The translations under genes and the position numbers were made by a program. 17,867 nucleotides of DNA from an uncultured Flavobacteriaceae bacterium (GTDB taxonomy: Bacteria; Bacteroidota; Bacteroidia; Flavobacteriales; Flavobacteriaceae). The stretch lies in assembly GCA_938041595.1 (NCBI GenBank), contig CALITN010000146.1, forward strand, positions 1 to 17,867. Reading direction: 5' to 3'. Shown one piece after another: positions 6,758 to 14,058 of this stretch. The stretch's first letter is position 1. Each line of letters begins with the position of its first letter. Under the pieces are notes generated by a model. That model was not told the DNA's origin, searched no databases, and worked only from the letters and a program-made list of their open reading frames with translations.

Positions 6758-7780
6758 TTAAGAATAATTTTTTACAGCATCAACAAAGGCTTTTGCGTGT
6801 GCCACCGGAATGTTGGGGAGTATGCCATGACCTAAATTTACAACATATCGATCTTTTCCAAAGGCATCGATCATTTGACGAACGTCTTCTTGGATTTTGG
6901 GGATGGGGGACAAAAGGCGAGCAGGATCATAGTTACCTTGGAGGGTAATATTTCCTCCAGACAAATAGCGAGCATTGGCTGCGGAACAAGTCCAATCAAC
7001 ACCCAAGGCAGATGCACCAGATTGACTCATTTCCTTGAGTGCAAACCAGCATCCTTTTCCAAAAACAATGACGGGTATATCGTCCTTCAGCGCATCGACA
7101 ATCTGTTGAATATATGGCCACGAAAAACGTTGGTAATCCGAAGGAGAGAGCAAGCCTCCCCACGAATCAAATAGCTGTATGGCGTGCACCCCATACTGGA
7201 CTTTGGTTTTTAAATAAGCAATGGTGGTATCGGTTATTTTTTGGAGTAAGCTGTGCGCCAGTTTGGGTTGTTCGAAACAAAAAGCCTTGGCTTTGTCAAA
7301 AGTTTTGGAGCCTTGTCCTTGCACAGCGTAGCATAGTAGTGTCCAGGGAGATCCAGCAAATCCAATAAGTGGTACCCGGTCATCTAATTGTTCCAAGGTG
7401 AGTTTGATCGCATCAAAAACATAATCTAGAGTCTCATTTACATTAGGGACAATCACCTTGTCCAAGTCGGAAGTGTTCTGGATAGGGTGAGGCAGCCAAG
7501 GCCCGACACCATCTTTCATTTCTACTTCTATGTTCATGGCTTGCAAGACCACCAAAATATCGCTGAAAAGGATTGCGGCATCGGGCCCCACTTGATCAAT
7601 GGGCATGACCGTAATTTCAGCGGCAAGCGCTGGTGTCTGGCAGCGCGTAAAAAAATCATATTTAGCCTTGAGCTTCATGAAGTCGGGCAAATAACGTCCG
7701 GCTTGTCGCATCATCCATACGGGAGGACGGGAAACTGTTTGACCGGCCAGTGCTTGAAGGAATAAATCGTTTTTAGGCAT
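6758..7780 (-). CDS. hemE: Uroporphyrinogen decarboxylase
   Basis: HemE removes four carboxyl groups from uroporphyrinogen III to give coproporphyrinogen III, without a cofactor. The 340-residue length is typical. The N-terminal signature PPVWMMRQAGRYLPDF (19-34) holds the substrate-binding Arg25 and Arg29, and FSDIL (72-76) holds the catalytic Asp74, matching Arg37/Arg41/Asp86 of the human enzyme. The second signature GFAGSPWTLLCY and the C-terminal NLGHGILPN are also present. The start codon lies within the last codons of hemD (8-base overlap ATGCCTAA), and hemF follows after 4 bases, so translation is probably coupled along hemD-hemE-hemF. Confidence 0.98.
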   Translation of the reverse strand: MPKNDLFLQALAGQTVSRPPVWMMRQAGRYLPDFMKLKAKYDFFTRCQTPALAAEITVMPIDQVGPDAAILFSDILVVLQAMNIEVEMKDGVGPWLPHPIQNTSDLDKVIVPNVNETLDYVFDAIKLTLEQLDDRVPLIGFAGSPWTLLCYAVQGQGSKTFDKAKAFCFEQPKLAHSLLQKITDTTIAYLKTKVQYGVHAIQLFDSWGGLLSPSDYQRFSWPYIQQIVDALKDDIPVIVFGKGCWFALKEMSQSGASALGVDWTCSAANARYLSGGNITLQGNYDPARLLSPIPKIQEDVRQMIDAFGKDRYVVNLGHGILPNIPVAHAKAFVDAVKNYS

Positions 7781-8432
7781 GATAGTGTTGCATTAAATCC
7801 AGAAAAATAAAGTTGTTGTGCGGTGCTTTGGCCACGCTATAATTTTGGGTGTATTGGCGTACTTTTTTGGCCGTGGTCGTGCCAATGCAGAAGCAGTGTA
7901 CCTGATCTATTTTATTTTTTAATAGATAGCTTTCTACTGCTGAGGGACTGTAAAATAAGATTCCATCCAGAGTGGTTTTTATTTGTTTGGGGTTGAGTAT
8001 CGTGTCGTATAGCTCTTGAATGTGTAGGATTATTTTTGCCTTTCCTAACTGTGTCTCGATGATGGATAGTCTTTTGTGTCCACAGCAATAACTAAAGGCG
8101 TAGTCTGAATAGGATTGGCGTATTGTTTCCGCAAGAACGGATGCAGAAGGCGCTATTTCCAGAACCCTTGCCTTTTGAGCTTTCAGCATTTTGGCACTTT
8201 TTTCGCCAACGCAGAAAAATCGATAATCGTTTAGCTGCGAGCAAAAAGAAGCCTGTTCCAATAGGAGCTGGGTTGCATGTTGGCTGGTGAGAATTATGTG
8301 CTTTTGGAATGTGTCTTTCGGAAAGGGCAAGGGACGAATTTTAATAAACGGATATTCGATCACTGAAAAATCCTGTTGAATTAATCGCTCTTTAAATTCG
8401 GGAGCTAATATTTTGGTGGCCAGTAGTCGCAT
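7773..8432 (-). CDS. hemD: Uroporphyrinogen-III synthase
   Basis: HemD cyclises hydroxymethylbilane with inversion of ring D to uroporphyrinogen III. The family is poorly conserved, but the 219-residue length, the two-lobed pattern and several weak landmarks fit: IILTSQHAT, FCVGEKSAKML (about 73-83), GILFYSPSAVESYLL and FCIGTTTAKKV. Its place between hemC and hemE, one base after the hemC stop and overlapping hemE by 8 bases, strongly supports the call. The protein has an unusual C-terminal histidine-containing end (QHYHA), probably without meaning. I would not have assigned it on sequence alone, but with context the call is secure. Confidence 0.92.
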   Translation of the reverse strand: MRLLATKILAPEFKERLIQQDFSVIEYPFIKIRPLPFPKDTFQKHIILTSQHATQLLLEQASFCSQLNDYRFFCVGEKSAKMLKAQKARVLEIAPSASVLAETIRQSYSDYAFSYCCGHKRLSIIETQLGKAKIILHIQELYDTILNPKQIKTTLDGILFYSPSAVESYLLKNKIDQVHCFCIGTTTAKKVRQYTQNYSVAKAPHNNFIFLDLMQHYHA

Positions 8433-8433
8433 C

Positions 8434-9345
8434 TCAAGTTTTTTTTATTTGAGACATGATGGCAGCTCCTCCTTTTTTTAATACGGCTTGGGCAGCTTCT
8501 TCTCCGATTCCTTCCCAAGCGTCTTTTGAAAAATGTTTTTCAAAAATGGCTTTTTCGGTTCCGTCCAATGAAAATACCCCTCCTTTGAAATGCCATCCTT
8601 CTTGGGTGGGCTGCACTAAAGCTCCGATGGGAGCGGTACAACCCCCTTCAAGCAAGCGAAGAAATATCCGCTCTTGTTCAGTAGCTCTGAAGGTGTTTGT
8701 ACATTCTAGTTGTGCGGCAACAGACAAGGCTTCTAAATCAGCCTCTCGAGCGACCACACAAACGGCTCCTTGGGCGGGGGCAGGAATCATCCAATCAAGG
8801 GGTTTGCTCTGGGGAGGGCGGCTGTTGACACGTTCCAATCCAGCTTGGGCAAATAAAGCCCCTACCCATTCATGGGCTTCAAGCGTTTGCAATCGTTTTT
8901 GAACATTCCCTCGAAGAATAGCTGTTTGATGTGCTGGATACCGATGCTTCCACTGGGCACTCCGTCGCAGACTGGAAGTTCCAATGGTGGCTTTTTGGGG
9001 CCATTGGCTTTCGTCGGTTTTGTAAACGAGTAAGTCGGTGGGATTTCCCCGTTCCAATACTGCGAGTTTGGAAATTCCTTTGGGTAGTTGAGTGGGAACG
9101 TCCTTATAGCTGTGCACTGCAATATCGATTCGATTATTGAGTAAGGCCGTATCCAATGCTTTGGTGAAAATCCCTTGAATATTCATTTCATAAAGCGGCT
9201 GACTGCTGTCTTGATCCCCATGACTCTGAATGGGAATCAGTTCTGATGGAATATGTTTTTCTTGTAAAAGGACCTGTACCCAATGCGCTTGCCACAAGGC
9301 CAATGGACTTGAGCGTGTTCCAATTCGAAGTGGGCTTTTAGACAT
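8434..9345 (-). CDS. hemC: Hydroxymethylbilane synthase (porphobilinogen deaminase)
   Basis: HemC polymerises four porphobilinogens into hydroxymethylbilane on a covalently bound dipyrromethane cofactor. I chose the ATG at 9345-9343, giving 303 residues that begin MSKSPLRIGTRSSPLALWQA, the exact family N-terminus. A longer frame opens with GTG at 9417, but its 24 extra residues lie inside the hemA coding end and have no family counterpart. The cofactor-attaching cysteine is Cys236 in LLEGGCTAPIGAL, the catalytic Asp is Asp82 in HSYKDVPT, and GTSSLRR (122-128) binds substrate carboxylates. With this start the gene overlaps the hemA stop by 8 bases (ATGTCTAA), the same geometry as the hemD/hemE junction. 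Confidence 0.97.
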   Translation of the reverse strand: MSKSPLRIGTRSSPLALWQAHWVQVLLQEKHIPSELIPIQSHGDQDSSQPLYEMNIQGIFTKALDTALLNNRIDIAVHSYKDVPTQLPKGISKLAVLERGNPTDLLVYKTDESQWPQKATIGTSSLRRSAQWKHRYPAHQTAILRGNVQKRLQTLEAHEWVGALFAQAGLERVNSRPPQSKPLDWMIPAPAQGAVCVVAREADLEALSVAAQLECTNTFRATEQERIFLRLLEGGCTAPIGALVQPTQEGWHFKGGVFSLDGTEKAIFEKHFSKDAWEGIGEEAAQAVLKKGGAAIMSQIKKT

Positions 9346-10546
9346 GGGAAGGGATTTCCAAATCGAAAAGATCCCGAAGCACTTCGGCAGTGTGGTCTGC
9401 TTTTTCAGGATTTTCACGCAAAAAACTAGCGATTTGCCCAGTTACTTTAAGGAAGTTTTGTTGTTGAGGATTGGAGGTTTCGCTCAGATCGTTCAATTGC
9501 CATTTTTCTTTGAGAGCATGAAGCAGTGGCGCATACTTTCGTAGCCGGAGCCACTCCATATATTCATCTTTTACTTCTTCTATAATGGCTTCGGCCTGGG
9601 GGATGTATTTTTTGCGTTCGTTTAGTGTGGCATCTGTGATTTTGGAAAGCTCATCAAGGGGCACCAAGCGTACCAAGGGGTTTTCGGCAAGAGAAGGGTC
9701 AACATTTCGTGGAATCGAAAGGTCTAGAATCAAAAGTGGTTTTTTCAGATGAATCAATTCATTGCTGATCGTGTATCCTGAGGCACCTGTGGCTACAATT
9801 AAAATGTCTGCTTGATAAATTTCTGCTGCCAGATCACCGAGAGGTTTTACGGTTAAATCAAATTTGCCTGCAATTTGATTTGCTTTTTCGGGGGTTCGAT
9901 TAATAAGAACAATTTCATTGTCAGGAGCATGTTTGACAAGGTTTTGACAAGTGTTTCGTCCGATTTTCCCGGTACCAAACAATACAATTTTAGCGTGGCT
10001 AAGTTGTTTTTGTTGGGCTAAAATATATCGCACTGCTGCAAAGGCAACAGAGGTGGCGCCAGTCGAGAGCTTTGTTTCTGTTTTGACGCGCTTGCTGGCT
10101 TGAATCACAGCATTAACAAGTCGCTCCGAATGGCCATTAACCATTCCCTGCTTTTTAGAGAGATAAAAACTTTTTTTCAATTGACTGATCACTTCAAAAT
10201 CGCCCAGAATTTGACTGTCCAGACCTGTTCCTACCTTAAACAAATGATTGATGGCTTCTTCTTTTTGAAACTCATATCCCAACGAGTCAAAGATTTCTGG
10301 CTCCCCTTGGCTGTGCTCAAGGAGCAATTCCTTAAGGGCTTTATGAGAGTCTGCAAAGCCATACAATTCGGTACGGTTGCAGGTGGTGTTAATCATCACT
10401 TCTTTGAGTCCCTTTTCTTTGGCTTTGGCAATTAGGGCTTCCGATTGCTGCTGGCTCAGGCTAAACTTTCCTCGTGTTTCAGCATCAGCATTTTTGTAGC
10501 TGATTCCAACGGCATAAAAATCCTGGTATGTAGGATTGCGTTTCAT
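9338..10546 (-). CDS. hemA: Glutamyl-tRNA reductase
   Basis: HemA reduces glutamyl-tRNA(Glu) with NADPH to glutamate-1-semialdehyde, the committed step of the C5 route. With the ATG at 10546-10544 the protein has 402 residues: the catalytic domain with Cys56 in NTTCNRTE, the linker region HLFKVGTGLDSQILGDFEV (101-119), the NADPH-binding motif GTGKIG (191-196), LDLSIPRNVDP (274-284), and a helical dimerisation domain (about 310-398). A TTG eight codons upstream is in frame but lies within the -7 box of the predicted promoter, so it cannot be the normal start. HemA leads the operon, and in many bacteria it is the control point for heme supply. The partner HemL is not in this window. Confidence 0.97.
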   Translation of the reverse strand: MKRNPTYQDFYAVGISYKNADAETRGKFSLSQQQSEALIAKAKEKGLKEVMINTTCNRTELYGFADSHKALKELLLEHSQGEPEIFDSLGYEFQKEEAINHLFKVGTGLDSQILGDFEVISQLKKSFYLSKKQGMVNGHSERLVNAVIQASKRVKTETKLSTGATSVAFAAVRYILAQQKQLSHAKIVLFGTGKIGRNTCQNLVKHAPDNEIVLINRTPEKANQIAGKFDLTVKPLGDLAAEIYQADILIVATGASGYTISNELIHLKKPLLILDLSIPRNVDPSLAENPLVRLVPLDELSKITDATLNERKKYIPQAEAIIEEVKDEYMEWLRLRKYAPLLHALKEKWQLNDLSETSNPQQQNFLKVTGQIASFLRENPEKADHTAEVLRDLFDLEIPSHV

Positions 10547-10567
10547 TCCATTTCTAAATATCCAACG

Positions 10568-10599
10568 CAAAAATACCGTTTGAAGAAATTAAAAAACAA
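10568..10599 (-). promoter_or_regulatory. Predicted Bacteroidota-type promoter of the hemA operon
   Basis: Reading the minus strand, TTG (10599-10597) is followed after 21 bases by TATTTTTG (10575-10568), an exact fit to the TAnnTTTG -7 consensus recognised by the main sigma factor of Bacteroidota. Transcription would begin near 10562, about 16 bases ahead of the hemA ATG at 10546. The -33 element is only the TTG core and not the full TTTG. The short leader argues against a riboswitch between this promoter and hemA. Confidence 0.7.
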
Positions 10600-10629
10600 C
10601 GCAAAAAGAACTAAAACTATCGAAATGCG

Positions 10630-10637
10630 TAAATTTG
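10630..10637 (+). promoter_or_regulatory. Possible -7 box of the araC-type regulator / hemH unit
   Basis: TAAATTTG matches TAnnTTTG on the plus strand. No TTG lies at the expected distance upstream, so the promoter would be weak or activator-dependent. Transcription from here would leave a leader of about 115-120 bases that includes both inverted repeats of the region. No other exact -7 match was found between it and the start codon at 10762. Confidence 0.35.
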
Positions 10638-10664
10638 AACCCTAAAGTGTTGTTTTTTGGGTTC
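10637..10664. repeat. Inverted repeat in the hemA/araC control region
   Basis: GAACCCTAAA (10637-10646) pairs with TTTTGGGTTC (10655-10664) at 9 of 10 positions, around an 8-base centre. It may be a two-fold operator or, if transcribed, a hairpin in the leader of the plus-strand unit. It sits directly against the candidate -7 box of that unit. Confidence 0.5.
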
Positions 10665-10681
10665 TACCAGTAAATACAAGG

Positions 10682-10762
10682 GGTCCTAAGCACAACACTA
10701 TTTAGAAAAGGTCTAAATAGTAGATCAATTTAAAATATAAAAATAACGCTAAAAGGTCCAAA
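10682..10762 (+). promoter_or_regulatory. Three GGTCYNAA direct repeats, candidate operator for the AraC-type regulator
   Basis: GGTCCTAA (10682-10689), GGTCTAAA (10710-10717) and GGTCCAAA (10755-10762) are arranged in the same direction. The last two are part of a longer direct repeat, AAAAGGTCTAAAT (10706-10718) and AAAAGGTCCAAAT (10751-10763), with one mismatch in 13 and starts 45 bases apart. AraC-family proteins commonly bind direct repeats, and the last copy touches the regulator's own ATG, which would suit autoregulation. This is inference from pattern and position. Confidence 0.42.
10697..10721. repeat. Perfect 9-base inverted repeat upstream of the regulator gene
   Basis: ACTATTTAG (10697-10705) and CTAAATAGT (10713-10721) are perfect reverse complements around a 7-base centre. 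The right arm overlaps the second GGTCYNAA element. It may be a protein-binding site for a dimer or a hairpin in the leader of the plus-strand transcript; there is no T-run after it, so it is not a typical terminator. Confidence 0.55.
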
Positions 10763-11616
10763 TGGAAACAACGATAGAAAATGGGTTTTATGTAATTCGG
10801 CATCAAAATGAAACGACCAGCGATTTGCAAGTCAGCCGTCCTTTGAGTCAAGAGTATATTCAGTTTCATTTTTGTTTGAAAGGAAAGGCTGTCTTTACCT
10901 ACAATTCTAATGCTTATCAGTTTACGGTGAATGAATCTCAAACAATGCTACTCTATAACCCCCAGAAGGGATTGCCGATTGATGCTTTGTTGGCTCCGGG
11001 TACATGGATGCTGAGCTTGATTCTGTCGATCAAAAAATTTCATTCCCTCTTTTCAAGCGATGCAGATCATATTCATTTTTTGAGTCCTGAAAATGTAGCC
11101 AAAAAATTCTATGATAATAAACCATTGACTCCCGCAATGGCAGTTGTTTTGAGTCAAATGCTACAGGCAAAGGTTCATGACAGTATTCGTGCGCTCTATT
11201 TTAAAGGAAAGGTATACGAGCTATTGAGTCTGTTTTTCAACAAAGGAGGTGATGAGGATGTAGAAAGCTGCCCTTTTTTGGTCGATGAAGCGCAGGTGGG
11301 AAAAATTCATTTAGCCAAAAAAATTGTTTTAGAGCGTATGACGGCACCGCCATCATTGACGGATTTATCAGCCGAAATAGGTCTGAACACCAAAAAGCTC
11401 AAAGAGGGCTTTAAGCAACTTTATGGACAGACGGTATTTTCGTATCTATTGGATCACAAAATGGAAGAAGCGCGGCGCATGCTCGATTCTCAGCAGTATA
11501 ATGTCAATGAAGTAGGCTTAAAATTGGGATACAGCACCTCAAGCCATTTTATAGCCGCTTTTAAAAAGAAGTTTGGTACGACACCCAAAAAATACCTAAT
11601 GTCTGTATCTTCGTAA
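10762..11616 (+). CDS. AraC-family transcriptional regulator, PchR-like
   Basis: The 284-residue protein has a divergent N-terminal sensing half (about 1-180) and a C-terminal AraC-type DNA-binding domain with two helix-turn-helices (about 199-219 and 247-267). The phrases SLTDLSAEIGLNTKKLKEGF, LYGQTVFSYLLDHKMEEARRML and the final SSHFIAAFKKKFGTTPKKYL are typical, and the KLKxGFKQLYGQTVFxYL form resembles PchR-like regulators, a branch often tied to iron or siderophore signals. It is transcribed divergently from hemA and lies 9 bases ahead of hemH, so the simplest reading is that it adjusts both heme units, possibly in response to iron or a porphyrin. The ligand and the direction of control are not shown by the sequence. 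GGTCYNAA repeats before the gene are candidate binding sites. Confidence 0.9.
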   Translation: METTIENGFYVIRHQNETTSDLQVSRPLSQEYIQFHFCLKGKAVFTYNSNAYQFTVNESQTMLLYNPQKGLPIDALLAPGTWMLSLILSIKKFHSLFSSDADHIHFLSPENVAKKFYDNKPLTPAMAVVLSQMLQAKVHDSIRALYFKGKVYELLSLFFNKGGDEDVESCPFLVDEAQVGKIHLAKKIVLERMTAPPSLTDLSAEIGLNTKKLKEGFKQLYGQTVFSYLLDHKMEEARRMLDSQQYNVNEVGLKLGYSTSSHFIAAFKKKFGTTPKKYLMSVSS

Positions 11617-11625
11617 AAAAAAGCG

Positions 11626-12657
11626 ATGAAAGGTGTTTTGTTGGTGAATTTGGGTTCTCCGGAAAGTCCGGATCCCAAAGATGTGAAGGTATATCTCGAT
11701 GAATTTTTAATGGACGAGCGGGTTATTGATCTCCCCTCATTTCTTCGAACTCTTTTGGTTCGAGGGATTATTTTGAACACTCGGCCTAAGAAATCGGCTA
11801 AGGCGTATAAAAAAATATGGTGGAAAGAAGGATCTCCTTTGATTGTGCTTTCCAAACGACTTCTTCAAAAGATGGAGGCTAAAGTGCAGCTGCCTTTGGC
11901 TTTGGGAATGCGATACGGTAAGCCCTCTATTCAAAGTGGCTTACAGGAATTAGCCGATAAGGGTGTTACAGAAGTGTTGCTGGTGCCGATGTATCCACAA
12001 TTTGCCATGGCAACCACTGAGACTATTTTGGTGTTGGCGGAATCTTTGCGTCAAAAGTATTTTCCTCAAATCCAGTTTACCACCCTTCCGTCTTTTTATA
12101 AGCATCCGGACTACATTCGAGTTTTGTCCCAATCCATAGAAGAATCGCTAAAAGGAAAAGAATGGGAGCATCTATTGTTTTCCTATCACGGAGTTCCTGA
12201 GCGGCATATTCGCAAATCGGATATCACCAAGTCCCATTGCAAAATAGACGGGCAATGCTGTCAAAAGACTTCTCCCGCACACCAATATTGCTATCGTCAT
12301 CAGTGTTTTGAAACGACCCGTTTGGTGGCCGAATATTTGGAGTTAAAACCCGATTCCTACTCAACCTCCTTCCAATCGCGCTTAGGCTTGGATCCTTGGT
12401 TGCAACCTTATACAGACAAAACGGTGGCCAAGATGGCCCAATCAGGGGTAAAGAATATGGCCATTGTAACACCTGCTTTTGTGTCAGACTGTTTGGAAAC
12501 CTTGGAGGAAATTGGAATGGAAGCCGTAGAAGATTTTGAAGAAAAAGGAGGCGATCATCTTCATGTTATTCCGTGTATAAACGATCGTGAAGACTGGGTG
12601 AATGTGATGAGTCGTTGGGTAGATGAATGGGCTGCGGCTGAAGTGGTAAACGCTTAA
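11626..12657 (+). CDS. hemH: Ferrochelatase (protoheme ferro-lyase) with an internal cysteine cluster
   Basis: HemH inserts Fe2+ into protoporphyrin IX to make protoheme. The 343-residue protein begins MKGVLLVNLGSPESP, and contains the metal-site His188 in LFSYHGVPERH, SFQSRLGLDPWLQPYT (248-263), and TPAFVSDCLETLEEIG (282-297) with Glu291. Between them is an internal segment with five cysteines, Cys205, Cys211, Cys212, Cys222 and Cys227. Some bacterial ferrochelatases hold a [2Fe-2S] cluster through internal cysteines, so this one might too; the spacing should be compared before claiming it. The gene follows the AraC-type regulator by 9 bases and its stop overlaps the MATE start by one base (TAATG), implying coupled translation. 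Confidence 0.97.
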   Translation: MKGVLLVNLGSPESPDPKDVKVYLDEFLMDERVIDLPSFLRTLLVRGIILNTRPKKSAKAYKKIWWKEGSPLIVLSKRLLQKMEAKVQLPLALGMRYGKPSIQSGLQELADKGVTEVLLVPMYPQFAMATTETILVLAESLRQKYFPQIQFTTLPSFYKHPDYIRVLSQSIEESLKGKEWEHLLFSYHGVPERHIRKSDITKSHCKIDGQCCQKTSPAHQYCYRHQCFETTRLVAEYLELKPDSYSTSFQSRLGLDPWLQPYTDKTVAKMAQSGVKNMAIVTPAFVSDCLETLEEIGMEAVEDFEEKGGDHLHVIPCINDREDWVNVMSRWVDEWAAAEVVNA

Positions 12658-14012
12658 TGGCTACGCAAAAAGCCGCTCAGCTTGGGCAGCTTCCCATCGG
12701 GAAACTACTGTTGCAACAGTCGGTGCCGGCATCCATTGGGATTTTGGCGATGTCCATTAATATTTTGGTGGACACCATTTTCGTTGGGCAGTGGATTGGT
12801 GCCGACGCCATTGCTGCAATCAATGTGGTTTTACCGGTTTCTTTTTTTATTGGAGCCTTAGGAATGGCTATTGGAATTGGGGGAGGTTCTATCATTTCCA
12901 GAGCCTTGGGCAAAGGCAATGCTGAAAAAGCTCGCCATACTTTTGGAAACCAGTTGACCCTAACCCTGCTTTTATGTTTGAGTTTTGTATTGGGAGGACT
13001 CTATTTTTCCGATAGCTTAATTCCTTTATTTGGGGGACAGGGGCGTTTGTTTCCTTTGGCCAAAACCTATTATGTTATTGTATTGTATGGGGTTCCCGTA
13101 TTGGGATTTTGTATGATGGGTAATAATGTGGTTCGTGCTGAGGGCAAGCCCAAATATTCGATGTATGCCATGTTGCTTCCGTCCATATCCAATCTTTTAA
13201 TGGATGTTATTTTTATCAAAGGAATGGGCTGGGGTATGACGGGAGCCGCTTGGGCAACCACTCTTTCCTATGGTGTTTGTGCGAGCTATCTTCTTTATTT
13301 TTTTATTCGACAGAGCGAACTGAAAATTCATTGGGAGCAATTGCTTCTCAAAGCAACTATTGTCAGAGAAATTGGAAGTTTAGGAATGGTTACACTTGCC
13401 CGTCAAGCGGTGGTTAGCTTAGTTGTGTTGATTGTCAACAATCTACTATTTGACTATGGAGGGGAAGCACAGCTTGCTGTTTATGCCATTATTAGTCGGA
13501 TGCTTATGTTCGCACTTTTTCCAGTATTGGGAATTACCCAAGGTTTTTTACCCATAGCTGGATTTAATTACGGGGCTCATAACAAAGAACGCGTGATTGC
13601 GTTGATTCGACTTACCCTGATTGTGGTTACCGTGATGGCGAGTCTTGTGTTTGGACTCATTTTTAGTTTTGCGGCACCGATTACGCAGCTCTTCACCACG
13701 GATCATGAAGTCATTACCCAAACACCCAGTGCCCTTCGGTGGGTGTTTGCAGCCACCCCAATTTTGGGGATTCAGTTAATCGGTGCGGCCTATTTCCAAG
13801 CCATTGGAAAAGCCATTCCGGCCTTGTTACTTACTCTTACAAGACAAGGGTTTTTCTTTATCCCTTTAGTGTTTGTGCTTCCCGCTTATTTTGGCATTGA
13901 TGGCATTTGGATGGCCTTTCCAATGGGAGAAGCTTTGGCCACTCTGATTACCGCTTTCTTTTTGTTTCGAGAGCTTAAAAAATACCGAAGCAGCGAAGTT
14001 CCAGAGGCTTAG
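12657..14012 (+). CDS. MATE-family efflux transporter coupled to ferrochelatase
   Basis: The 451-residue protein is hydrophobic throughout with about 12 predicted membrane segments in two related halves. Family phrases are clear: VDTIFVGQWIGADAIAAINV (38-57) and GGGSIISRALGKGNAEKARH (75-94) in the first half, and GITQGFLPIAGFNYGAHN in the second. MATE proteins export organic cations, drugs or metabolites across the inner membrane in exchange for Na+ or H+. The start codon shares one base with the hemH stop (TAATG), so it is translationally tied to heme synthesis. A role in exporting porphyrin or heme intermediates is possible but is inference; a general multidrug exporter is the safe alternative. 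The next gene follows after 46 bases, in which I saw no terminator or consensus promoter. Confidence 0.93.
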   Translation: MATQKAAQLGQLPIGKLLLQQSVPASIGILAMSINILVDTIFVGQWIGADAIAAINVVLPVSFFIGALGMAIGIGGGSIISRALGKGNAEKARHTFGNQLTLTLLLCLSFVLGGLYFSDSLIPLFGGQGRLFPLAKTYYVIVLYGVPVLGFCMMGNNVVRAEGKPKYSMYAMLLPSISNLLMDVIFIKGMGWGMTGAAWATTLSYGVCASYLLYFFIRQSELKIHWEQLLLKATIVREIGSLGMVTLARQAVVSLVVLIVNNLLFDYGGEAQLAVYAIISRMLMFALFPVLGITQGFLPIAGFNYGAHNKERVIALIRLTLIVVTVMASLVFGLIFSFAAPITQLFTTDHEVITQTPSALRWVFAATPILGIQLIGAAYFQAIGKAIPALLLTLTRQGFFFIPLVFVLPAYFGIDGIWMAFPMGEALATLITAFFLFRELKKYRSSEVPEA

Positions 14013-14058
14013 ACCTACTCGGTACTTTTTTGTAATTTAATGGTTAAAATTCAAAAAC

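Noticed and set aside
8456..8902. A 148-residue plus-strand open frame opposite hemC
   Set aside because: It mirrors hemC in another frame, has low-complexity composition, and no supporting family features.
9346..9417. A 24-residue N-terminal extension of HemC from a GTG at 9417
   Set aside because: It lies inside the hemA coding end, begins with GTG, and has no counterpart in the family; the ATG at 9345 gives the conserved N-terminus.
10543..10562. A heme or metal riboswitch in the hemA leader
   Set aside because: The predicted leader is only about 16 bases, too short for a structured sensor.
10547..10570. A TTG start eight codons upstream for HemA
   Set aside because: The TTG overlaps the predicted -7 box, so the codon would lie before the transcription start; the ATG at 10546 fits better.
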